From contig CALXAM010000020.1 of the NCBI GenBank assembly GCA_944386285.1, forward strand, positions 28,286-92,285: 64,000 bases of DNA, written 5' to 3'. Position numbers and translations under genes: made by a program. The stretch comes from an uncultured Clostridia bacterium (lineage in GTDB: Bacteria; Bacillota; Clostridia; Oscillospirales; Ruminococcaceae). Below are positions 1 to 8,100 of this stretch, piece by piece (position 1 is the first letter of the stretch; every line of letters begins with the position of its first letter). The notes beneath the pieces are model-generated. The model was not told the origin of the DNA, did no database searches, and saw only the letters and a list, made by a program, of their open reading frames with translations.

Positions 1-302
1 ACTGCCTGTACAATCGGATGTGCCTGACAATCAAATGATACGATTTCGTCGATCAGATCGGGTAAAATGTCGAGATGTAAATAGACGCAGAAAAGCCGGT
101 CGTTCTTGTCCTGCTCCATCGTATAGGGGATTGCTGTCGGAAACAGGTAAACATGATTTTTCTTTAAAATGGTGCGAGTATGAGCATCCGTGTAAGTCAC
201 AGTACCATCAAGCACATAATACACCCGCACAAACAGTGGAGAAGCGGTTTCGCGCACAAACCAATTTTGGTTTACGTGGATCTTATGAAAGTCAAGCAGC
301 AT
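1..302 (-). CDS. AraC-type transcriptional regulator, N-terminal sensor domain (partial)
   Basis: Reading the minus strand from an ATG at 302 gives an open frame of about 100 codons that runs off the left edge. It begins MLLDFHKIHVNQNWF and continues through VYYVLDGTVTY and KNHVYLFPTAIPYTM, the pattern of the cupin-like sensor domain of AraC/XylS regulators: a small-ligand-binding beta barrel followed by a loop with LFP and Y/T residues. The C-terminal HTH pair would lie outside the window, so the family call is inference from the sensor domain alone. The gene is divergent from the URO-D-like gene at 417, so it probably regulates that gene or a sugar locus further left. The ribosome site is weak, and an in-frame GTG at 308 is an alternative start. 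Confidence 0.6.
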   Translation of the reverse strand, partial: MLLDFHKIHVNQNWFVRETASPLFVRVYYVLDGTVTYTDAHTRTILKKNHVYLFPTAIPYTMEQDKNDRLFCVYLHLDILPDLIDEIVSFDCQAHPIVQA

Positions 303-353
303 ACCCACACCCCGAAATCTTACTTTTTGCGTATATGATACTACTTTCTGCGG

Positions 354-382
354 TTGTTCGCAAGAGGGAAAGCAGATACAAT
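354..382 (+). promoter_or_regulatory. Putative sigma-A promoter for the URO-D-like gene
   Basis: TTGTTC (354-359), 17 bases, TACAAT (377-382). The ribosome site AAGGAGCG follows before the ATG at 417. The -35 match is moderate. Confidence 0.4.
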
Positions 383-416
383 AAAAAGTAACAAAATAAA
401 AGGAGCGTTTGATTTT

Positions 417-1658
417 ATGCAGATCAGTCAAAACGATATTGCGGTTCTGCGCGAACTTGCAAAGGAATATATGGAGGTTGCATCCTTGCCCGTACAGCGC
501 CAGAAGATGATGCTCTGGAAATCGTTTAACGCAAACACACCGGGCAGCCGTCCAATGGTGATTATCGATCAGCTGCCGTGGAACGAATTAAACGACGAAG
601 GCGAGCTTACGCTGTCGGTCGAAAATCCGCTGTTTCGTCAGGTGGAATGGAATCTGCGTTCAACGCTTTATAAATGGCGTCATTTCCCGGTCGACATGGT
701 GGTCGAGCCGTTTATTACAATCCCAAGCGCTATTCAAAACAGCGGCTACGGATTAAAAGCCGATGTGGAGCTGCTTGGTGAAGCAGGTACCACCGCATTT
801 TCGCAGCATTTTGAGAGCGTGTTAAACGACGAGGAAGACGTTTTAAAAATCAAAGATATGGTACTCACAGTCGATGAAGACGAAAACCGTGACCGCATGG
901 AAACCGCGCACATGATTTTTGACGGAATTGCACCAGTGGTGCTTGGTCATGGTATTGGTTTTCATCTGGGTGTGTGGGATCGTCTGAGCGAATATATGGG
1001 TGTCACAAACGTTTACTGCGATCTTTATGACCGGCCGGAATTCCTGCACGCATGCATGCGCCGCATCACCGATGCAACGATTGCCGGCATCAAGCAGGCG
1101 AATGCACTGCGCATTCATGACGATATCACAAACACCTGCCACTGTTCGTATATTTACACCGACAAGCTTTTATCCGATTTCGGCAAAGGACTTGGCAGTA
1201 CATCGGAAAACTGCTGGGCGATGGGATTGGCGCAGCTGTTCTCATCGGCGTCACCGCAGACAACCGCAGAGTTTGAGCTCCCGTATATTCAGGAGATGGC
1301 AAGCTATTTCGACAGCATCTACTACGGCTGCTGTGAGCGGCTCGACGACCGGCTCGATGTGATTTTTAATATTCCGAATATCAAAAAGCTTTCGTGCAGT
1401 CCATGGAGCAAAAAGGAATCGTTTGCCCAGCAACTTCAGGGCAGAGGACTTATCATGTCGAATAAACCGAATCCGGCATTTTTGTCGGCTGCATACGACG
1501 AAGATGTCATTCGTAAAGACTTGCGTGAGACGATGGACATTGCCAAACGGTATGGCGTCAACGTAGAACTGATTCAAAAGGATATTTCTACTGTCAACCG
1601 AAAACCGGAACGCCTCACCCGATGGGCAAAAATCGCAATGGAAGAAGCAATGCGCTGA
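417..1658 (+). CDS. Uroporphyrinogen decarboxylase/methyltransferase-superfamily protein
   Basis: A 413-residue protein starting at MQISQNDIAVL, chosen because AAGGAGCG lies at proper spacing and the longer reading from 354 has no ribosome site. It resembles the URO-D/cobalamin-methyltransferase TIM-barrel superfamily, with segments such as GHGIGFHLGVWDRLSEYMG, the YDRPEFLHACM helix and a Cys/His-rich ITNTCHCSYIY strand that could hold a metal. Gut Clostridia carry many such paralogues. Some act as corrinoid methyltransferases in O-demethylation, and most are uncharacterised. No corrinoid protein or heme genes lie nearby, so heme synthesis is unlikely. The AraC-type gene diverges from it. The exact substrate cannot be told from sequence. 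Confidence 0.6.
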   Translation: MQISQNDIAVLRELAKEYMEVASLPVQRQKMMLWKSFNANTPGSRPMVIIDQLPWNELNDEGELTLSVENPLFRQVEWNLRSTLYKWRHFPVDMVVEPFITIPSAIQNSGYGLKADVELLGEAGTTAFSQHFESVLNDEEDVLKIKDMVLTVDEDENRDRMETAHMIFDGIAPVVLGHGIGFHLGVWDRLSEYMGVTNVYCDLYDRPEFLHACMRRITDATIAGIKQANALRIHDDITNTCHCSYIYTDKLLSDFGKGLGSTSENCWAMGLAQLFSSASPQTTAEFELPYIQEMASYFDSIYYGCCERLDDRLDVIFNIPNIKKLSCSPWSKKESFAQQLQGRGLIMSNKPNPAFLSAAYDEDVIRKDLRETMDIAKRYGVNVELIQKDISTVNRKPERLTRWAKIAMEEAMR

Positions 1659-1676
1659 ATAGCTATATGATAAAAT

Positions 1677-1710
1677 AACCGCCGCCTTTTAAAAAGGCGG
1701 CGGTTGTTAT
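1677..1710. terminator. Bidirectional rho-independent terminator
   Basis: A 14-bp GC-rich inverted repeat (arms 1677-1690 and 1691/2-1705) with A/T flanks. It lies between the convergent URO-D-like gene and the XRE gene. Confidence 0.8.
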
Positions 1711-1722
1711 TCTACCAAACAT

Positions 1723-1941
1723 TCAGCGTTTCTCCTTCGTTCTCCCGACAAGGTAGTCAAGCGAAACGTCATAAAAATCGGCAATGCGAATAAGAATAGA
1801 AAGCTTTGGTTCTCGGCGATTCCGTTCATAATTTTGATATGCTTTTTCTGTGATATCGCAAAAGATGTCAACTTCGTTTTGTGTAAGACCTCTTTCAGTT
1901 CTGCACTGTTTTAACCGTTCAGCCAATACGCCGTTTCCCAT
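1723..1941 (-). CDS. XRE/Cro-type HTH regulator (72 aa)
   Basis: A one-domain lambda-repressor-like protein. The first helices hold ERLKQCRTERGLTQNEV, the recognition region holds ITEKAYQNYERNRREP, and it ends with the DYLVGRTKEKR tail usual in this family. It follows the NahK-like gene by four bases and has its own AGGTGA ribosome site, so it is the last gene of the sialidase-like/NahK operon. It probably controls that operon or itself. No ligand domain is present, so sensing would need a partner or is absent. Confidence 0.85.
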   Translation of the reverse strand: MGNGVLAERLKQCRTERGLTQNEVDIFCDITEKAYQNYERNRREPKLSILIRIADFYDVSLDYLVGRTKEKR

Positions 1942-1945
1942 GAAA

Positions 1946-3055
1946 TCACCTACAATTTGCCTGACAGCGTTTTACGATTGCCATCATCTCGTCATATTTT
2001 TTCTCCATGTCTGCAACTAACTTTAACTGTGTACGGCAGCGGTCTAAATTGTGATCGGGGCGATGAATCTTAAAATAGGTGTCACCATTTAAATAATCAG
2101 TCAAAAAGCGCATACCACATTCAAATGTCATCAGCTTTGCACCAAACGGCAGATAGTCAATCTCTGTTTGGGTGAGACTTTTTCCACACTCCTCTAAAAA
2201 ACCTTTACAGAACACCTCAAACAGATCGAGCCGTACAAAGACTTTAGACAGATCCGTTTCGTCCTCTGAGGCACTGCTTGCGCCAAAACGAATGCTGTCA
2301 CCGAAATCATAGTGTGCAAGTCCTGGCATCACAGTGTCAAGATCGATCACACAGATTCCCTCGCCAGTAGCGATATCAAGCAGAACGTTGTTGAGCTTTG
2401 TGTCGCTGTGAGTGACGCGAAGCGGAATCTTTCCTGACTCTAATAAATGGAGCAAAATGCCAGCGTCCTGTTCACGGGCTTTGATAAAATCAATTTCCTG
2501 CTGTACCAAAGCACGCCGTCCCACAAGATCGGCGTCAATCGCCGCAAGAAAAGCCTCATAGCGCGCACGTGTATTGTGAAAAGCGGGAATTGTTTCAGTC
2601 AGTGTATCAGCCGGAAAATCGCTCAATAGCTTTTGAAACCGTCCGAATGCTTTGGCGGACTGATAAAAATGTTCCGGCTGTTCGATGTGCTGCAAACAGA
2701 CGGCATCATCGACAAACACATAGGCACGATAATAGCTTCCGTCCTCATCGCGGTAAAACAGCTGATCGTCAGTTGTTTTGACAATCTGGAGTACCTCACG
2801 GGCAGGATCACCGCCTAATTCAGCGACCTTTTTCGCCAAAAACGATGTAACGGCGTCAATATTCTGCATGAGCGCAGGGACATCTTTGAAAATTTGATGA
2901 TTGATGCGCTGAACGATATAGCGCAGCGGGTGTTCAAATTTGCGCTTAAAATAGCAAGCATAAGTATCGTTGATATGTCCACAGCCAAACGATTCACCGA
3001 AGATGAATGTCCCTTTCACCTGAAACTGTGATGCAATCGATTTCAAATCAAACAT
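1946..3055 (-). CDS. nahK: N-acetylhexosamine 1-kinase-like (NahK family) phosphotransferase
   Basis: 369 residues, the family's usual size, with an aminoglycoside-phosphotransferase/choline-kinase fold. The N-terminal nucleotide loop reads FGCGHINDTYACYF. The catalytic loop is RVTHSDTKLNNVLLD (Asp as base, Asn as metal ligand), and the DFG-like segment VIDLDTVMPGLAHYDFGD matches bifidobacterial NahK closely. NahK phosphorylates the anomeric carbon of free GlcNAc or GalNAc, feeding the sugar-1-phosphate to nucleotide-sugar or glycolytic routes. It sits 35 bases after a sialidase-fold gene and one gene from the GH85 enzyme, whose products yield GlcNAc. Substrate preference (GlcNAc, GalNAc or another sugar) is inference. 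Confidence 0.8.
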   Translation of the reverse strand: MFDLKSIASQFQVKGTFIFGESFGCGHINDTYACYFKRKFEHPLRYIVQRINHQIFKDVPALMQNIDAVTSFLAKKVAELGGDPAREVLQIVKTTDDQLFYRDEDGSYYRAYVFVDDAVCLQHIEQPEHFYQSAKAFGRFQKLLSDFPADTLTETIPAFHNTRARYEAFLAAIDADLVGRRALVQQEIDFIKAREQDAGILLHLLESGKIPLRVTHSDTKLNNVLLDIATGEGICVIDLDTVMPGLAHYDFGDSIRFGASSASEDETDLSKVFVRLDLFEVFCKGFLEECGKSLTQTEIDYLPFGAKLMTFECGMRFLTDYLNGDTYFKIHRPDHNLDRCRTQLKLVADMEKKYDEMMAIVKRCQANCR

Positions 3056-3090
3056 GGCTAAAACAGTCCTTTCGATATTTGATTGTGTAC

Positions 3091-4917
3091 TTACTTATCT
3101 GTTGTTGAAAAGTCGAATCGGTGAATCGTATAGCAAGCTTCGGTCACCGGTGTATCGCTGCATGGTAACACCTCTTTTGGATATTCTTCCGGATCCATAT
3201 CGAGTGTAGGCGTATGCGGATACGCACCGGTACGCAGCACAAAACGGGAAATACTGTTTGCTGCGCGCATAAACCGAAACTGTCGAATTGATCCGTCTGA
3301 TTCGCACAGAGGTTTGCCGTTTATTTCGAGTGTGCAGAAAAATGTTTGACAATCAGCGTGCACTGTAAGTGAAAGTAGCTCATCTGCGTGGTAAACGCCA
3401 ACAGGAATTTCGGTTGTCGTGCGCAGATAGATTGTCCCATCATCGCGCAATACAATCCGGATAACATCCGCACCTTGTGCATTACATAGCGTCAAATACA
3501 AACAACCGTGCGTTGTCTGCTTCGGCGTGAGAGAAATGGTGGCGTGAAAACGTGTCGAAGGAATCAGGAGCCGTTCTGCCCGGCAATAGTCAACAGGATC
3601 TGCATCGTGCATACAAAGGCCGTCTGCTGTTTGTTCAGCACGTGCCCATTTGGGACAGTAAAGATTCCATTTCTCCAGTACATCAGGATGCGAAAGGCAT
3701 TCATGCAGGACAGACTCTGTTTCCTCACCGCAAACCGGTGTCGGAATATGTGCAATCCAAATATCTTCTTTATTCACAGAATAGGTAATAAGCAAGCGGT
3801 TGTTTGGTTGATCCATTCCCTCACAAATGCCTCGCATATACTGAAACCCAAAATCTTTAAAAAGGCCGGGGTATCGTTTGGGCGTTAAATCACCACACAC
3901 AAGGCGCATCTGATCGAAAGCGAGTCCATCTGAAGAAGTAGTGATACACAGCGGATAGCGGTGTTGTGTTTCAAGTGTTGGATCATATACCATCGCATAT
4001 TTTCCGTCTGGTGTACGGCAGCCCCATACTTTTTGGCCGCTCATAACAAGAGAGTACGATTTTTGAACAGGGGACCACGTTTTCCCATTATCGTCACTAC
4101 GGGCACAAAACGAATGCTTAAACAGTCCAATTACGGTTTCAGGTCCAATGTGATACCAGCAAAAGGCCTGATAAGATTGATTCTTTCCGTGTTTTATTGT
4201 AATGATATCATCATGATCGCCATTTTCCTCCGCCCATTGCTGAGTGGCCAGCCGGTCAGCAAGCAATTCTTCACAGGCGGCACGGAATCCATCATCCGAA
4301 CACTCATCATAGAGTGGGTATAATAGCTGTTCACGTTTCCACCCAGCCTGCCAAGTGGGATAGATGAAATAGATATCTGAAAGTGTTCCATCTGGATACA
4401 GTTCCCGTACCACCCGTCCAATTCCACGCCGATCCCAAGGACAGATCCACGCTTCAGGTGTAAATCCATAAAATCCAGAAATAAGCATTCGTCCGGACTT
4501 TGTTTGATAAAAACTCATACGCTGATGCATGACGGCAAATGTATCACCTGAAAATTCTGTTGTTACTCCGTCACAATCCGTAAGCGTACAGGCAGGGATT
4601 TGATACGGCGGAAACGATACAACAAAATGATCCCAGTGCACACCGTCCGCTGAAGATGCGAGAATTGACTGTCCTGCACCCACATGTTCACTTTCCGGAT
4701 TGCATAGATACTGGATATAATATCTGCCATGAAACAGACACAGATCCGGCGCGTGCTTATACGTATATCCTGTGTTGTCATCCCATTCGGGATGCCGCGC
4801 GTTTGCACGTGTGACTTGATAGCATTTCACACCTCGTACAGGGGGAATCTGTCCATGTACATAGTCACAGTTTGGATGAATTTTTCCAACATAATGGGGA
4901 AGAGGTACTTGCTTCAT
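3091..4917 (-). CDS. Sialidase-superfamily beta-propeller protein with C-terminal lectin-like domain
   Basis: 608 residues, no signal peptide (starts MKQVPLPHYVGKIHPNC). The first ~400 residues look like a BNR/Asp-box propeller, with Asp-box-like turns SSADGVHW (about residue 88), RSDDNGKTW (about 270) and SSDGLAFD. The last ~200 residues read as a concanavalin-like beta sandwich. The fold is seen in sialidases and related glycosidases, but I cannot identify the sialidase Arg triad with confidence, so the activity stays open. It is the first gene of an operon with the NahK-like kinase and the XRE gene. Cytoplasmic location would mean action on an imported oligosaccharide. Confidence 0.55.
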   Translation of the reverse strand: MKQVPLPHYVGKIHPNCDYVHGQIPPVRGVKCYQVTRANARHPEWDDNTGYTYKHAPDLCLFHGRYYIQYLCNPESEHVGAGQSILASSADGVHWDHFVVSFPPYQIPACTLTDCDGVTTEFSGDTFAVMHQRMSFYQTKSGRMLISGFYGFTPEAWICPWDRRGIGRVVRELYPDGTLSDIYFIYPTWQAGWKREQLLYPLYDECSDDGFRAACEELLADRLATQQWAEENGDHDDIITIKHGKNQSYQAFCWYHIGPETVIGLFKHSFCARSDDNGKTWSPVQKSYSLVMSGQKVWGCRTPDGKYAMVYDPTLETQHRYPLCITTSSDGLAFDQMRLVCGDLTPKRYPGLFKDFGFQYMRGICEGMDQPNNRLLITYSVNKEDIWIAHIPTPVCGEETESVLHECLSHPDVLEKWNLYCPKWARAEQTADGLCMHDADPVDYCRAERLLIPSTRFHATISLTPKQTTHGCLYLTLCNAQGADVIRIVLRDDGTIYLRTTTEIPVGVYHADELLSLTVHADCQTFFCTLEINGKPLCESDGSIRQFRFMRAANSISRFVLRTGAYPHTPTLDMDPEEYPKEVLPCSDTPVTEACYTIHRFDFSTTDK

Positions 4918-4959
4918 AAATGACTCCTTTCTTTTGATTTCGTCCTGTTTTTATTTTTG

Positions 4960-4965
4960 ATTATA
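4960..4965 (-). promoter_or_regulatory. -10 element of the sialidase-like operon
   Basis: A perfect TATAAT on the minus strand about 45 bases before the start codon. No good -35 was found, only T-rich sequence. Confidence 0.35.
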
Positions 4966-5079
4966 ATCCTGAAAAAAAGAAAAAGCCAGAGAAAAATAGA
5001 AGATTAGCGCGATATTATCCTTTTACGATTTATTTCTATTGTTGATCTTACTTACATCTTCATTTCATATTGACACAAT

Positions 5080-5117
5080 AAAAGGAGTGGCACAGATCAT
5101 TGTGCCACTCCTTTTTA
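5080..5117 (-). terminator. Rho-independent terminator of the GH85 gene
   Basis: A perfect 15-bp inverted repeat (5080-5094 and 5101-5115) with a six-base loop and a T-rich tail in the minus direction, 30 bases after the GH85 stop. Confidence 0.85.
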
Positions 5118-5146
5118 ACTCAACCACTCATAATGGTTTTGTTATT

Positions 5147-8100
5147 TTAACGTGCATCTCTTCTTTTTTTAAAGAACAAGAATGCTCCTGCCAAAGCCAT
5201 GAATACGATCGGCATCATAAACGGTGTCGAATCACCAGTATCCGGAGATGTTTCTGGCTCTTCAGGTGTCGTCGGCTCAGTCGGAAGAAGTTCCGCTTCA
5301 CTCAGCGCTTTTTCAAGTGCTGCATATGCCGCATCAATTTCTTCTTGTGAACCACGTTCAGCGATGACTGCTTCCATCTTTTCAATCGCTGCCAAGATCG
5401 CCTGTGCACTTTCCTCGGTATATTTGCTCAGATCTTCTTGTTTTGCTGTTTCCAACAAACCTTTTGCTGCGCTCTGATCACCTGCAGGAACCAGTGCCTC
5501 TACTGCTGCAGTCAATGCTGTAATTTGTGCATCAAGCTCTTCTGCTGTAGCTTCATCAACGTTTTCAAGCAATGCTTTTGCTGCATTATAAACATTCATT
5601 ACTTCTGCCCATGATGCTGCTGTCATTTCTTGATCTTCGCCTTCTGCGATTGCTTCATCAACAATCGTAAGCATTGTATACAGAATTGCTGCATTTGCCT
5701 GGCAATCTTCTGCGGCTACCAACGCCTCATATGCTGCATCAACTTCGTCCTGTGTTGCATCTACATTTGCAAGCACTTCTTTTGCTTTATTGAGCGCATC
5801 CATGAATGCGGTCGTAAGCGGGAAGTCTTCTGGGAGAGTTGACGGATCGATATCGACCCTCTCAACCTCATCTGCAAGCTCAGTTTTATCTCCGCGTTTT
5901 ACCAACGCACCTTTTGCTTCAAGCAATGCATCATATGCTGCATCAATCACATCCTGTGTTGCATCATCTGCTACTGCTTTTGCTGCTTCCAGTTTTTCAC
6001 CCAATACAGCCCATGTTGTAGAAGTATATTCATCTTGATTCAATGCTTCTACTTCTGCAATCAACGCATTGAGTTCAGCTTTATCTCCGCGTTCTACCAA
6101 CGCATTTTTGGCTTCAAACAGTGCGTCATATGCTGCATCAATCACATCCTGTGTTGCATCGTCTGCTACTGCTTTTGCTGCTTCCAGTTTCTCTTCCAAT
6201 GCAGCCCATGTTGCTACAGTATAATCACTTTCATCAAGTGCCTCTACTTCTGCAATCAGCGCGTTAAGTTGCGTCTTATCACCCGGTTCTTCAGATACAG
6301 TCATGCCGTACAATTCAATCTCATAAACACGAAGGGTATCTTTCCAAGTCGGATGTGAATCACCATCTGTCACAACAAAGCGATAAAGACGTGCCGCATC
6401 TGTTGTTTCAATCGGATCATCTGTTACATCAAGTGCATTGTTGTCATATGATTTGATTGTCTTCCAATAGCTGTCGTCATCCATAATGGTTTGACGTTCT
6501 GCCGAAGTTTTTGAAAGGAACTCTGACTCAGAGATCTTATCCGGATCAAGAACTTGAAGCGCAAATGCCACCGTGTTAAATTGTGCACCTTCAGGCACAT
6601 CCGCGCCATTCGCGTGAACAACCTTCAAACGATCCGGCACTGCCTTTTCACCAATGTCAAATACAACCCAGTTCGGTGTTGCATCACACCATTTTGTGCT
6701 GTAATCGCCATCAAACGCATACATTGCTTTTTCGTTGGCTGTCGCTCCATCCGTTTTTACACCCAGAATATCTGCATCCTGTGAAAGCAATACGGATGTC
6801 TGAGGGATAGGAGAGTAAAGCTCAAGCTCGTATACGCGAACACAAGCTGCCCAACCGGTTGTATCTGTTCTGCTGATATTGATTTTAAAGATTCGTCCGG
6901 AATTTCCAGTCAAATCATTTGTGGTAATATCGTTTGCATTGTCTGTTGTGCTAGTAATCAGCTTCCAATAGCTGTTGTCTGCAAGTAGTGTACAACGCTC
7001 TTCATACGATTTTGCAAGAAGATCCTCAACGGAAATCTTGCTCTCGTCTAACATATAGAACTCATAGTTTGCTGTGTTGATCTTGCCTGCCGGCGTTTCG
7101 CCAGCAGCCCCTGCGTGTACCATCTTCAGTTCTGTGAGTTCACGCTCTTCACCGATGTCAAATGCAACCCACATATTATTGCCGTTTACACACCATTTTC
7201 CGGTATCCGGATTTTCAACATCACCATCAAACAGTTTTTCTGGACCTTGATCAGCGCCCAAGTTATCACCGTTATATGCAATTACGTTTGCCCCAAGTGC
7301 TACATTTTCTGTTTCACTTTCAGCATTTGCAACAGTCACTGTTGCGGATGCTGATTTCGTCGGATCTACTGTAGAAGTAGCCGTAACAGTAAGCGTTTCT
7401 GCTGTTTCATCTTTTCCGACTGTCAACAATCCTGTATCACTAATCGTTGTAGTTGCCGAAACAGCATTCTCTACTTTCCATGTAACTTCTTGGCTCGGAT
7501 CATTTTCACCGGTAACCACTGCTGTAAACTGCTGGGTTTCACCCTTTTTCACAGTTGCGCGGAGCGGTGTAACAGAAATATCTGTAACGGTTGGAACGTC
7601 GCTGTCAGAAGAAATTGTAACAGAAACTGTATAAGTCTGTCCTTCTGTGCGAACAATCTTAAGTGCCGTTTCACTGCTTACACGATATCCTTCCGGTACA
7701 GATTCACATTTGAGTGTATATGTACCCAGTGTTACTGTCGCAGGTGTTTCTGTACTTACTTCAGCTACACGATCGCCAGAAGCATTGTATACACCGTATA
7801 CAACACCCGTCAACGACAATCCTGCTTTTGTAAATGCCTTCAATTCAAGTTGTGCTGTTGGCTCTGCAAATTCAGGTGTATCCACTGTGTATTTATCAGA
7901 GATTAACTGTCCTACACGTTTTACCTGAAGTGTCAGTTTGCCACCTGCACGCACTACTTTCACACCATCAATCGTAACAGAGGTTTCACCTTCTGCAACC
8001 GGCTGCGACATTTTTGTCCATGTTTCAGAATCAGCTTCATAAACATAAACAACATCACCTTCAGACAGTCCATTTACTGTCATGGTTGTGAAAATATCAT

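Noticed and set aside
5260..6290. Repeated sequence as a CRISPR array
   Set aside because: Repeats are 195 bp, coding, and encode FIVAR-like helices without spacers.
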